Shown here: positions 25,943 to 36,936 of the stretch, piece by piece
Layout: every line of letters begins with the position of its first letter
Position numbering within the stretch: position 1 is the stretch's first letter
Source: Bromus sterilis
Taxonomy: Eukaryota; Streptophyta; Magnoliopsida; Poales; Poaceae
NCBI GenBank assembly: GCA_950022295.1
Contig: OX465598.1
Span: 180,973,501 to 181,037,500, forward strand
Direction: 5' to 3'
DNA: 64,000 bases
The notes under the pieces: model-generated
The model's database searches: none
Seen by the model: only the letters and a program-made list of their open reading frames with translations
Told to the model about the DNA's origin: nothing
Made by a program: the position numbers and the translations under genes

Positions 25943-26575
25943 ACTTCTCCATCAACAATCATCAGTTCGTCCTTCGTCTCACTATATTTTTATCACTTCA
26001 TGCGTTATGTGCTATGCTTGGAGCGTCCCGCTCTTAGGTTTTATTTTTAGTTTTCTTTAGCATTTCTTGCTGTTCATAACAAGTTAGACCCCGTCTTACT
26101 TTGTGTGGGAGATAAACATGCTCCACTTTTAAAATCTAGAACACATCATAGGATTTTTCATGCCTATCTTTTTACTGTTGTGTGTTCTTTATCTTTTCGT
26201 AGCTACTGCCATGTTTAGTTTTAGTTTTAGTCTGCCTTTAGAAAGAGCCTTGGATTTTGTTTAGTTTGTTGCTGGAACTCTCTTTAGTTTTCATGTTTAT
26301 CTTGTTAAGAGAGTTGGTTGTTTCACTGAGTTGTGTCTTATCTTGAAAGTAGGTAATTGAGGTTGCTATTTAATTTTAGTAGTAACTTGTAATAGTTTTG
26401 AGGTATTGATGTGAGTAATGATTGAACTTTTGGTGTCTAGAGATCTAGCCTATTAGTGATAGGTGTCGTATTTTGGGCAATCCGTGTTTATTTTCAAAAA
26501 CCTACAAAACTAGTTGAGAATTCTAGATACTAGATGGATCGCTAATCTTTGGAGGGATCGAATATTAGAGTACAC

Positions 26576-26953
26576 TCACGTACCATGAGTCGAGGATGCG
26601 CAAGGATAACCAAACCCCCATACACTCTTCCTCGGGGTACTTGTCTCTTTTTGAACCTCCTTATTAGATTGAGAGTTACCGATAATAAGTGCATGAGTTC
26701 TTCGAATGTAAGTGTTGAAAGTTGACACTTCCACCTCCTCATATTTGCTAGCCTCTCCTGTGCCGTGCATTTCCTTCTTCTCACTCCGAGAGTTGGCGTC
26801 CACCTTCGCCGGTACATCCAAACCCTTGGCATGATACGCTCTATCATCATAAACCTCCTTATATCTTTCCTCAAAACAGCCACCATACCTACCTATGAAG
26901 GCATTTCCATAGCCTTTCCGAGATATATTGCCATGCAACATCCACCTCTTCAT
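26576..26953 (-). CDS. Possible antisense extra ORF of the gypsy element (125 aa)
   Basis: An open frame of 125 codons runs opposite to gag. It is the only long frame in a 2.8-kb stretch that is otherwise full of stops. The product starts MKRWMLHGNIS and is rich in Gly, Tyr, Lys and Glu (GKGYGNAFIGRYGG-like start, then a charged middle). I recognise no domain. Antisense extra ORFs have been described in some plant Ty3/gypsy lineages between pol and the 3' LTR, and this position fits. A second overlapping antisense frame (26542-26886) is probably a shadow. Expression and function are unknown. Confidence 0.35.
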   Translation of the reverse strand: MKRWMLHGNISRKGYGNAFIGRYGGCFEERYKEVYDDRAYHAKGLDVPAKVDANSRSEKKEMHGTGEASKYEEVEVSTFNTYIRRTHALIIGNSQSNKEVQKETSTPRKSVWGFGYPCASSTHGT

Positions 26954-28044
26954 GACTTGATCTTCGTTTCATACATGTTCCTGCTACACTGGCAGCGGCA
27001 TACATTGCATATATCATGATAGCTACATATTATTTATGATTTGAGTACCTTGTAAAGTGTGAAAGATCTTCTATACCCTCTTGTAAATTAGAGTTTTTCC
27101 CTTAAGTGAGGAAAAGATCCAAAAGTGGACAAAATAAAAGATCCCAAAGAGGACAAATGAGAGTTAAATAGAAAGAGCCGTTGAGGCCACCAAAAAATAG
27201 AAAAAATAGAAAAAGGAGAAAAAGAAAAATAAAAAGAGAGAAAGGGGCAACACTACTATCCTTTTGAAAGATCCACACTAGTACTCCCTCTTATCCTTGT
27301 ACTCCATAGAGATGATCATTCATGCATATAGCTATGTGGGGATCTTCACACTATAGAACTTGGCTTGCATATTCCAAGGATGAGCCTCCTCAAAAGAGCT
27401 CTAGGTCTTCATGAGCGAGCAAGTTAGATGCACCCCCACTAGTTCCATTGGAGAGCTTTTTAGCTCATATGTGCATCCGTTGCATGGCAATCCCTACTCC
27501 TCACATCATATCTATCATTTGGCCTTCTCTCCTATGATTGTCCACATTGATGTGAGCCTTTCCGATCCTTTTTGTCTTCCTCCTCCGCCATATTTCTCTC
27601 TTTGCCACCCTAAGTGTCAACTCTCCTTCTTATGCTCGTCCATTGCATGAGTGCTCAAAATATCGAATAGGAGTGGATCAAATTGAATTTTACCTGGCTA
27701 GTGGTCTGGGGAGGAGTCAAGATAAGATTCCAAAGAAGACCAAGTGTGAAACTTTAGTAGAGGGAGTTCTCAACACAAAAAATATTTTTTTCTCGTATTC
27801 CCTATCCCTCTTCTTGCACGCAAACACCATTTAGAGACATTCGAGTCATGGACAGCGAGAGCTCTTGCACCTAATGTTCTTTTGTTACTTGTTTCAATGC
27901 TAATATAGACTCTTGCATGTTATGACTTGAATTGAATCACATACCTTGATTGGTTTACTTTTCAAAGTTCTTATATGGTTGCTAGCATGTCACCACAGAA
28001 ATTATGCTTGTTATCATTTACCTACTCGAGGACGAGCAGGAATT

Positions 28045-28057
28045 AAGCTTGGGGATG
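28045..28057 (+). other. Polypurine tract of the gypsy element
   Basis: AAGCTTGGGGATG lies immediately before the LTR start (TGATACGTCCC at 28059; the exact boundary is uncertain by up to 3 bases). It sets the + orientation of the element. Confidence 0.75.
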
Positions 28058-28058
28058 T

Positions 28059-28581
28059 TGATACGTCCCAAACATATCTATAATTTCTGCTTGCTCCATG
28101 CATGTTTTGTGTGATATTGATATGATCTAGATACACATTCATACACTTTTGATCATATTTGGACTAAACTTTTAACTCTGTGCACCCCAGTGCCAGTTTC
28201 TGTTTTCTGTTGTTTTTCTATTTCAGTTTTCCCCCATATTAAAAGTGCTCAAAAAATCGGGGAAATCAAATAAAAAATCAGCGTGAAGGAACCTTCCAGA
28301 GTCCCGAAGGGGGACCAGGTGGGACCCACCAGGGCCCCAGGAGCCTAGCTGGCGCAGCCTAGGGCTTGGCCATGCCAGGGGGGCGCCTGGACCTCTAGTG
28401 GCCCCCTGGCTACCCCCCTTCTCCTATATATCTCCCGTGACGTGAAACTTTCGAAGACAGAACCCATTTTCGCGATCTCGCCTCTGTTCTGCCGCCGCCG
28501 CGCTTCCAAGATCGGTAGCACCAGCAGGACCCTTCCCGGCACCTTGCCTGAGGGAGGATCGACCTCCGGGAGCTTCCCCTC
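28059..28581 (+). mobile_element. gypsy 3' LTR, left part
   Basis: Starts TGATACGTCCC, the LTR class common in Triticeae gypsy elements. It is interrupted at 28582 by a solo LTR and resumes at 32717. Joined together, the two parts give an LTR of about 1.65 kb. Confidence 0.8.
28425..28432 (+). promoter_or_regulatory. TATA box of the gypsy LTR
   Basis: TATATATC in a CTCC...TCCC context within U3, about 370 bp from the LTR start. Its position fits the LTR promoter. Confidence 0.5.
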
Positions 28582-31500
28582 TATAACAACCCAGTTTTCA
28601 CAAAAATTAAAAAAATTTGTTTTTGGTGTGAATTGTTTGATTGCCTGATTTGTTTGCGGTGTTTGCATCCCCGATTTATCGATTGGCGATTATTTCCCCC
28701 CCTCTTATCTCGTACCGGACGGAGACCGGCCCTTGCCACCCTGACACTCGACCTTTGCGACATCGGGTTTCGCCCGATCACCGTCGCGAAAACCGCACGA
28801 GACCAGCCGCATCCAACGGAACGAAACCCCGTTTATTTAATAAACGGATTATTTTATTGGGGCGCCAAAAAATGTTGTCGGAATGTCACCGCAGTGAGGT
28901 GCGATCGACGTGATCGACGCGCTGAGCGCGTAGGTCGAAGTTTCGTCCGAATTGGAGTCTGTACGGAGTCTCGGCGGTCACGAACGCGATCACCGGACAC
29001 GCGAGAGGGGTACCGAGGGCGTTTGTGTCAACTGGCCAGCCAACCAGCCCTATATAAAGACCACCAGCCTCCCACCACCCAATTAGGGTTTACCCTAATG
29101 GAAAATTGCAGCCACCCCCTCACAAATGCCCAAATCTGCTCCAAAACACCCTCTAACCTCAAAACCCTAGCTTTCAGGCGATCCCAGCCATCGGATCTAG
29201 CCTCCAACGGCTCAGATCGCGTCCCAGGTCCCACCAGCCACCTCCAGCCCGAATCGGGCCCTGCCGGGCTGAGCGCGTCCGCCGCGGGCCCGCGAAGCCC
29301 ATCTGGCCGCGCCGCCTGTCGCCTCCATGGTGCCGCCGCCGCCGGCAACGCAGTGCCCTCCGGCGAGCAGCGCGCTGCCCCGACTCCTTGTCGTCCTCCC
29401 GTGTAGTCCTCTCCCTCTCCTCCCTCTTCTCACCGGGCGCCTCTCCTCTGTGCAGGAAATCGGCCGCCGCGGACACCATTGGAGCCGGCAAGCTCGGGAT
29501 TGAGCCGCCGCGCCGTGGAGCTCGGCTCCACCGTGGAACGCCGCGCCGCCGCTGGATCCGGCGGGATCCAAGCCGCCACCTCTCGGATCCGAGGCCATGC
29601 GCCCTTCCCCGCCTCCTAGCTCACCGCCGGTGGCCGGCGTAGCCCGCCGTGGCCGCCGCCGTCATCGGGAGCGAGAGCCTCCCCGCTCGGCCGTTTCCCT
29701 CCAGTGCTGACCGACCACGTGGGTCGCCCCAGCCAGCGGGCCCACCAGCAGGAGCCGGCCTCCAGATCCACAGCCCAGCTCGGCCAGGCCCAGCGCCTCC
29801 TCTGCCCCCATGGGCCTCGACCCACTTGGGTGAGATTTTTTTCTTTTTTCTTGTTTTTTTTCCTGGCTGCTAATTTTTGCTAAGTCTGATAAAATAGTGT
29901 GATGTATCAGTTTTGCGATGTAGTTTACGAGCGATCCGTAGCCCGGATCGCGTTGCGCCCAAAAGACGAATTGTTTAAAATTGCGTGCTCTAGATTTTAT
30001 ATTTTGTGAGTTAATTGTTTTGAGGTTGTTTAGATATAGTTATTGCTGTTCAAACAGGGCATCAGGCCGTTAGCTGCTACAAATTGCTATTATGTGCTAC
30101 TGTTATTATTTGGTTGCAACTTCGGTCGACGAGTGTGTCGCGACCGTTTATCGGAATTGAGTGATTCCAATTGCATATTGTTAAGAATCATGTCTACTTT
30201 CATTATATGTATTGATTTGCCATGATATTCTTGCTGGTCATATAGTTGTTGAGCTCAAAGTTGCTATGCTGCTGTTTTTGACAGCCACCTCTGTTTTTCT
30301 CTAAGCCTGTAACGTCACGATGCCATGTTGCATGCTTAATATCTTATGATCTATGATGTATATTTGCATGATTCTTTTTGCCATGCCTTCCCTGTCATGT
30401 CTAGTTTAATTTCATATCATTTGTGAGCTTGTTTGCATTCATTAACCTGTTTACGCAATGCTCTAAATTGTGCTTCGTGATGTTGGCAGATTGTGCCCGT
30501 AACTTGTTTTGCTTGTATCTTTTTAACCGTAACTCCGTTTGGGGCGTTCTTTATATGTAACTTGATTAGTTTTTTGTTTACTTTGTGTTTATGCTATTGT
30601 TTGCTGCTGTTAACCACCCTAAAATATGATTTAGGGCAGAACAGTACCAAATCTTTTAATTGTCGTGCGACACTTAGTGTTATGCCATGTTTAGGTTGTG
30701 CCTCACTTAAATTGACTAGCATAGATAGTTTACTTGGTTCTTAAACTTTTGCCATGCTTGCTTGAGTTTCCATGTTAATAACCATTGGTTGATCACCTAT
30801 AGCTAAACAACTTGAACCACCGTAAATGTGCGGTATTCGTCGTGTGTGACCGATACCCCACTTAAACTGTTAGTAACCGCTCTCGACGGTAGGTGCGATG
30901 CCTCGTGTCTCCTTCTTGTTGATGCTTGCTCCTGTTTGCCTCGTAGTAATAGATGCTTGCTCGTTGATTGCTTTCCAGTGTTTATCCTCTTGTGTGCTTC
31001 CGCGGGTACCTCTCGGAGACGATGCGAGCTTGCGATCAACTACACCTTCGGAACCCGACTTATCAACAGGCAAGGACTATACATTACTTATGATCCATTC
31101 TATTTCAACCAGCGGTTTGCATGCTAGTCTAGGTTAGGCTCGATGTTTGATCCTACCACATGTTTACAGCCTCTTTCAAACCGATACAGCCATGTCCCCT
31201 CCCAGCAAACCTTTTACTACTATGTTACTATTGCTCGTTGCTCAGCCCCTGCTTAGTATGCATGATTAGGATGCTACGATGTTACCCTTTTACTCCTTGG
31301 TTTGGGATATCACCTTATGATATTGTTGTTGATGATATGATTATATAAATGTTGACTATATTCGACGAAGGATGGAAGGTCTAGGCTATTCCGCCCCGAC
31401 GCTTTGTTCCATTTGAGTCACCTATGATCCGAGTTCCGGGTATTGGTTTTAAGACTGAGCGTGCCTAACCGCGTGTGGGATTTTATGGGGTCCCCTCTTC

Positions 31501-32711
31501 TTACCTATCTAGCTTCAAACATTTCTAGTGGTGGCCCAAGCTGATTTACCATTTGAATGTGTGTGTGACTGGTCCGCGGCCGGCAGATTTCAAACAACTT
31601 GGGCCAGCGGAGACATGGTTTCTCTTGTTGGTCCACCCCAGGGAGCTAGGGGGTTGTCCACATCTGTTTGGGCAACCTATCCGACCTCGTCCAGACGGTA
31701 GAGGCCGATTCGAGAGTGCAGCCGGCTTTTGAGTTGGATGTCGACTCACCGGGGGCCACCCCGGATTTGTGCGTTGTTAGTTAGAGGGACCTGTCGTTCC
31801 GGATCTCTTGGGACCAAATCATAAAATGGTTGCCTATCATTGGTAGCAAATGAGAGAGATGGGCGTGCGTGCGGAGCCTTGTAATGGGAAGTTGGTACAC
31901 CCCTGCAGGGTTAAATCTTTTCGAGAAGCCGTGTCCACGGTTATGGACGACTTGAGACCTACTCCTTGTTCATAGACAACAACAACTGATATAATCTTAA
32001 TATAATTTGATCAATGTGTGTGTGTCTTGACTGCTTCTTCTTCGTCGGGATGCGAAGAGGAGGACAAGGATAGGATAGGTGTTATGCTTGCGTAAGTAGT
32101 TGATAGAAAGACTTGTTGGAGGCGATTCCTCATCGAATGCTTGGCTTCTTACCTTACGCTCTAGATCGTTAGCCACTTCATAAATGCTAGTGCGGCAGCA
32201 ACCTCACCACTTACCCCTTCCTTACTGTAAACTACTAGTTGTCCTAGAATGACGAGTGATGAAGTCCTTGCTGGGTCAGATGACCACTACAGTTGGATGC
32301 TGAGTACCTCTGTATTCATGATACTACCCCCAAACTCTTTTCAGGGTTCTGATCGACAACAGGTATGGTGATCGACGTTTCACGTGGAGACTCGACGACG
32401 ACTAGTTAGGCGGATCCCGGCGGAGGGCCTGGACCCGTGTGGTTATGGGGATCGATGTTTTCTCTTTTCCACTAGGAATTTGATTGTAGTCTGTACTCAG
32501 ACATGTATCTTCCGCTGTTGTATTGTATTAAGGCAGTTGTATGCTGATTGTATGAGATGTTGTATCCTGTATCTGTAATGTTGTGATATCATGTTGGAAA
32601 TCCGGGGCATATGACTTCGTCATATGTCGCGGTGGGACCAATATGTGCTTCGTCCCCGGATCTGGATGGAAACATCTAGATCTGGAACAGTACCGCATAT
32701 CGGGCCTTACA
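28582..32711 (+). mobile_element. Solo LTR of the array family (4130 bp)
   Basis: Starts TATAACAACCCAG (first bases mutated from TG to TA) and ends GGGCCTTACA, like the array LTRs. There is no internal segment, so it formed by LTR-LTR recombination after insertion. It matches the array LTR up to about 28880, then has an unrelated GC-rich block up to about 29870, then matches again. It also lacks about 218 bp present in the array LTR between two ATGATGCCTAT words (2596 and 2814), which looks like a direct-repeat-mediated indel. The body is noticeably diverged from the array. Confidence 0.92.
29051..29100 (+). promoter_or_regulatory. TATA box and telo-box-like motif in the swapped U3 block
   Basis: TATATAAAG at 29051, then ATTAGGGTTTACCCTAAT (29082-29099, a near-palindrome containing the telo-box core in both directions). 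AAAACCCTAG follows at 29161-29170. This order (TATA, short leader, telo box) is common in plant genes for translation components. Function in this relic is not shown. Confidence 0.5.
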
Positions 32712-33845
32712 CCCTCCACCATGGACGCTTCCCGGATGTGCCGTGAGTAGTTTCCTTTGGACCATGGCTCCGTGATCAGTAGCTATGTGATGTTCTCCTC
32801 CCCTCTTTGTTCTTCATGGTTCAGACCTTGTGAGCTTCCCTACATGATCGATGCACATTTGTAATCTTTCTGCTTTTGCTATGCTTAGTTTGATGTGATC
32901 TAATGGATTATGAGATTATGTTCAGATTGTGATAGAGTAATATATTTGGTTCTTATCTTTTATATTTTTGTTCCTAAGTAATTCTTGCATGTTCTCCGTT
33001 GCTGTTTATTGCTTTGGCCAAGTAGTAGGTAGTGACACCAAGAGGGAACGTTATGCTCGATTGTGGGTTCATGCCCCCTGATGACACGCTTGAGTGACAG
33101 AAACATGATTCTAGGGGATGTGCTATTGCCACAAGGGGGAAAACAACGGTGCTTGTAACCGCGGTTGCAAGGATTGTTTACTTTACGCAAAGTTCTTTAA
33201 TGCAGTTGTCTTTTGCTTTGGGTTTACACTTTGGGTGGGGCTCGCAACTTAATACCAGCGAGATGTTCTGGATAAATATCTCAAGGTGGATGATTAGTAG
33301 TAGATGCAATTGGATTTTGGTCTACTTATTTTGGCGTACTGCCCATGCTTTTGAGCCTCTTCCTTTCTTTGTAGCATAGTTAGCGTTGCGGTGCATTTAT
33401 AATCCTGTCAATTTCCCGTCTGTAATTTGTTTACCTCGCATAGCAGTTTTATCGTCTTTTGGGAGAGAGAAATCACTAGTGAACATCACGGGACCCCGGT
33501 CCATATTCTCATCATTGCTTACACGCTCATTTACTTTTCAGTATTTACTTTCAGTTGCTATCATTATCATTATCCTTGTGTTTTGATCCTTTGTAAACAA
33601 CAAGACCGGAGAGATTGACAACCTCTCTGAACTTCATTGGGAGCAAAGTTATTAGTGTTTGTGTGCAGGTCCAGGAGAAGCAAGCGGTTCTTTTCAGACG
33701 GCGCATCACTTGCCGACCCACCTACTTATCATTGCCGGAGTCCTACGGGAGATAAACCCTATCCTCTACATAGGGGAAATTTTCTGCTATCCTACATCTC
33801 ACCTTCCACTTGGGGGAACCAACGAAGGGCGAGAAAACATTATCA
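32712..33845 (+). mobile_element. gypsy 3' LTR, right part
   Basis: Resumes with the duplicated CCCTC and continues the LTR, including the GAGATTGACAACCTCTCTG word common near the end of this class. A likely end is ...ATTATCA at 33845, which gives TGATA/TATCA inverted termini. The exact end cannot be confirmed because the element's 5' end is lost. Confidence 0.65.
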
Positions 33846-35151
33846 TCATCTCGCACATCAAGAAATCACCGAAGACCGGCGGCGGCTCCACGTCCGGCGA
33901 GGCGGCGCGGCTCGAGATCCTGCGGGGATGGCCCCTCCGGCGACGGTGGGATGGCGGACCGGTGCGACGGACTCAGTGGCGCTTGGGCGGGGCACACGAC
34001 GGCGGCGGCCGTGGCACAGGCGGCGGGGTTAGCGGGGTCGCGAGGCGAGCGCTCGGCCTGCTGCCCGGGTGTGTCGGCGGCTATGGGAGGTCATGTGGAT
34101 GGCGGCAGTCGTCCGTGGCGACGGGCGGAGCGGGGCGGTCACCGACGCAGCCGAGGCGGGCGAGCGGATCGACACGAGGTGGATGGCGACTCAAACTCCG
34201 GCGAGGCGGGTGGCAAACTCCGGTCAGCAATTCCGGCGAGCTCGGGGCTCGGAAGATGCGATTTTTGCGAAAAATCGAATGGGAACGTGTTGGCTAATAT
34301 TTATAGGATGGATGTCGTATAGAAGGGGCAAAGAATAAAACGAATCGATCAAGTTGGGATCGATCTCGATCTATCCAGGGTGAACACGCTGGGAAGAAGA
34401 TGACAGGTCGTGTCGGCTCGTCGGCCTCCAGAAAAAAAAAGATGGGCGGCGGGATTTAAATGGGCCATCCCGGTTGGCGCGGACACGCTACGTTGCCCCC
34501 GTGGCGAGAAGAGGAGGGTGCGATGGCTGTTGGGCCTAAGGCGGCTTGGTTGTATTTTTTCTAATATATAGAACTTCAGGAAGTTTTATAAAATCAAACG
34601 TACAACAAAAAAATACAAAGTAAATATATAAATTCATAAAATAATCGCAAGAAGATATGCAATATAAATATTGACGAAATATACAGAAATAAAAAATATA
34701 ACCTTTTTTCCAATGACTCTATTTAGGTATAAAATATTTTAAAACTCAACAAAAATCTCAAATAACTATTTAAATAATTTCCACTCCATTTTTCTGAAGA
34801 AGTCATTTTAACTTCTCTCAAGTTATTATTATTTTTGAATGGAAAATTATTTAAATACACTCCAATCAAAATAAAATCATATTTAAAACATTTCCAACTT
34901 TTTTTTATGTATTGAAGGAGTCATATTACCTTCTCTCATTTTTTTATCCTTGAGTTGGATTTGTTTTAAATAATAAATTCCAACACACCAAAAATGAATA
35001 TTAGGGAAAGTCCTTTTATTCCCTCTCATTTTAATATTCAATAAACTCCAAAAGTTTCAGATCACAGTGAAAATCAAACATATCAAGCAAAACAATCATT
35101 ATTTTTTAATTTATTAACATTCCAAAATTTAGAAAATTTTGGGATGTTACA
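33846..35151 (-). mobile_element. LTR fragment, minus strand, unknown family
   Basis: Read on the minus strand it begins TGTAACATCCCAAAATTTTC at 35151, a typical LTR start. It is AT-rich for about 600 bp and then very GC-rich (33880-34540). The other end is missing. The adjacent gypsy LTR appears to have inserted into it or cut it. It interrupts the RNase H region of the gypsy relic to its right. No protein-coding evidence is visible; the GC-rich open frames of 130-210 codons overlap each other and have no domain. Confidence 0.6.
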
Positions 35152-35735
35152 CCTTGATACTTGCTGGGAAACAAGATCAGAATCACCAAAGCATTGGATC
35201 TGGCTTATGTTCATCTCCCGTGCCAATCAGAGGCCATGGAGTAGAGCTTCATATTCAGCTGCGTTATTAGTGCAGGTAAATTGCAGCTGTAAGAGATAAC
35301 AAAATTTCTCCCCCCTTGGTGAAGTGAGAACGACTCCAGCTCCTGAACCCTGAAGCTTCCGACTCCCATCAAAGTGCATCGTCCAGTACTTGGTGGTCGT
35401 TTTTTCCGGGACTGCCTGGAGTTCCGTCCAATCATTGATAAAGTCGACTAGGGCCTGGGATTTGATAGATGTTCGTGGTTCATACTTAATGTGTTAGGCT
35501 CCCAGTTCGATGGCCCACTTGGCAATTCTTCCAATAGCCTCTCGATTCTGGATGATGTCAGAGAGTAGTGCTGAGATGACTACTGTGATTGGATGCTCCT
35601 GAAAATAGTGCTTCAGCTTCCGGCTTGCCATAAACACTCGCCGGACCAGCTTCTGCCATTGAGGATATCTTTGCTTGGATGATGTCAAGACCTCGCTGAC
35701 ATAGTAAATAGGTGTCTGCAGGGTATGCTCCTTGC
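35152..35735 (-). pseudogene. Tat-like gypsy RNase H relic
   Basis: The minus strand, read across several frames, shows a recognisable RNase H region: a MHFDGS-like motif, then GSGAGVVLTSP- and NNAAEYEALLHGL-like stretches, and a FGDSDLVSQQV-like stretch that is cut off by the LTR fragment at 35151. Upstream (35494-35688) lies the connection region (ASRKLKHYFQEHPITVV, then NREAIGRIAKWAIELGA). Frameshifts and stops break it. Integrase is absent. This is the pol end of the same gypsy relic as the next two entries. Confidence 0.75.
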
Positions 35736-35739
35736 CCTC

Positions 35740-36249
35740 TTATTTATGTTCAACGACGACTGCGGCACTGAGCGCTTGATCGTTAGCTGATATGTAAAGA
35801 AGCATAGGTTCCTTAGGTTTGGGAGCTGCCAAGATGGGTGCATGGGACAACTGCTTCTTTAGTGACTCCTGGTCCTCAATAGCCATCTTAATCTGATGAT
35901 ATCTAGAGTAGGCATCGAGAAAACATAGGAGCTCGCCTCCTGTAGTTGAATCTATAATATTATCAATGCGGGGCAGAGCAAAAGGATATTTCGGGAAGGC
36001 TTTGTTTAGGTCTGTGTAGTCAATGCACATACGCCTAGTCCCATTTTTTTTCAAAACGAGGACCAGTTTTGCTAACCACTCCGGATGAAAAACTTCCATA
36101 ACTAACCCGGCAGGTAGGATCCGGGCTATCTCTTCTCCAATAGCATCTCTTCTCTCGCCGTTGAAACAACGGAGGAACTGTTTCACCGGCTTCAGATTTG
36201 GATATGTTTTAAGGTGGTGCTCAGCGAGTTCCCTCGGGACACCTGGCAT
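35740..36249 (-). pseudogene. gypsy reverse transcriptase fragment with internal deletion
   Basis: 169 codons are open. The start matches the RT region before and into the palm: EVFHPEWLAKLVLVLKKNG, RMCIDYTDLNKAFPKYPFALPRID, then FLDAYSRYHQIKM. Directly after IKM the protein jumps to the RNase H-proximal segment (LSHAPILAAPKPKEPMLLYISANDQALSAAVVVE). The stretch with the catalytic YxDD motif is therefore deleted, and the protein cannot be active. The lineage resembles the Tat/Retand gypsy elements of grasses. Confidence 0.8.
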
Positions 36250-36312
36250 TTCAGAAGGTTTCCATGCAAAGATGTCCTGATTCTCATGGAGGAACTCGAT
36301 GAGCGCGCTTTC

Positions 36313-36936
36313 CTATTTATCAGAGAGCCCTTTCCCTATGATAAACTGTTGTGAAGCATCACCAGGGACGAAATCGACTTTCTTGGTATCCTGAGCCGGT
36401 TGAAACTTTGGATTGGTATCCAGAGTCGGATTTTTTAAGATCGTAGGATCCTCCATATCTACCTTTTCTATATAGGCCGTCAAGTCCTGTTTGGCGCAGG
36501 CCGAGTCGGCATATTTAACATGTTGTTCCTCACATTCAGTAGCCCATGACTGGCTTCCTCCAACCGTGATTGGCCCGTTCAGGCCTAGAATTTTGAGTGC
36601 CAGATAGATGTAGAAGGGAGGAGCCATGAAGCGGGCATAAGCCGGCCTTCCTAAAATGGTGTGATATGGACTCTCGAGTTTGACGACCTCAAAAGGTATG
36701 ATTTCAGAACAAAAGTTTTCAGAAGTCCCAAAAGACGTCTCGAGGTATATCTTGCCTATGGGCCATGCCGAATTTCCTGGGAAGATTCCATGAAAAATCG
36801 TATTGGAGGGTTGTAGCTGTTTGTGGGTTAAACCCATTCTATGGAAAGTCTCATAGTAGAGGATATTGATGCTACTTCCTCCATCCATGAGTACCCTATG
36901 CAAAGTGTATCCTCCAACTTGTGGTTCCACTACCAA
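36313..36936 (-). pseudogene. gypsy protease region (retropepsin-like)
   Basis: An open frame of 207 codons. The sequence shows VLMDGGSSINILYYETF (catalytic D-G-G/S type), then SPYHTILGRPAYARFMAPPFYIYLALKI, and GPITVGG. These are the usual landmarks of the Tat-lineage gypsy protease between gag and RT. It is read on the same strand as the RT fragment and lies upstream of it, so gene order is normal. It is part of a polyprotein relic, not a separate gene. Confidence 0.8.

Larger units (their letters stand above)
25232..28058 (+). mobile_element. Non-coding 3' internal region of the gypsy element
   Basis: No pol domains are present. The stretch is AT-rich, with an A/G-rich tract at about 27180-27250, and contains a single sizeable antisense open frame (26576-26953). 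The stretch before the LTR (GAGGACGAGCAGG, then AAGCTTGGGGATG) is the usual junction of this gypsy class. Confidence 0.75.
28577..32716. repeat. Target-site duplication CCCTC around the solo LTR
   Basis: CCCTC at 28577-28581 and CCCTC at 32712-32716 flank the solo LTR exactly. This proves that the LTR termini are TG(A)...CA and that it inserted into the gypsy LTR. Confidence 0.92.

Noticed and set aside
28633..29642. Frames of 84-257 codons in the solo LTR U3 block as a host gene
   Set aside because: Pro/Arg/Ala-rich, no domain, overlapping frames on both strands. At best a 5'UTR or first-exon fragment.
33637..34338. Frames of 131-212 codons on + in the GC-rich part of the LTR fragment
   Set aside because: Three overlapping frames of similar length with no motif; composition artefact.
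33577..35156. CCTTG at 33577 and 35152 as a target duplication of the minus-strand LTR
   Set aside because: The left copy lies inside sequence that reads as continuous gypsy LTR, so the match is probably chance.
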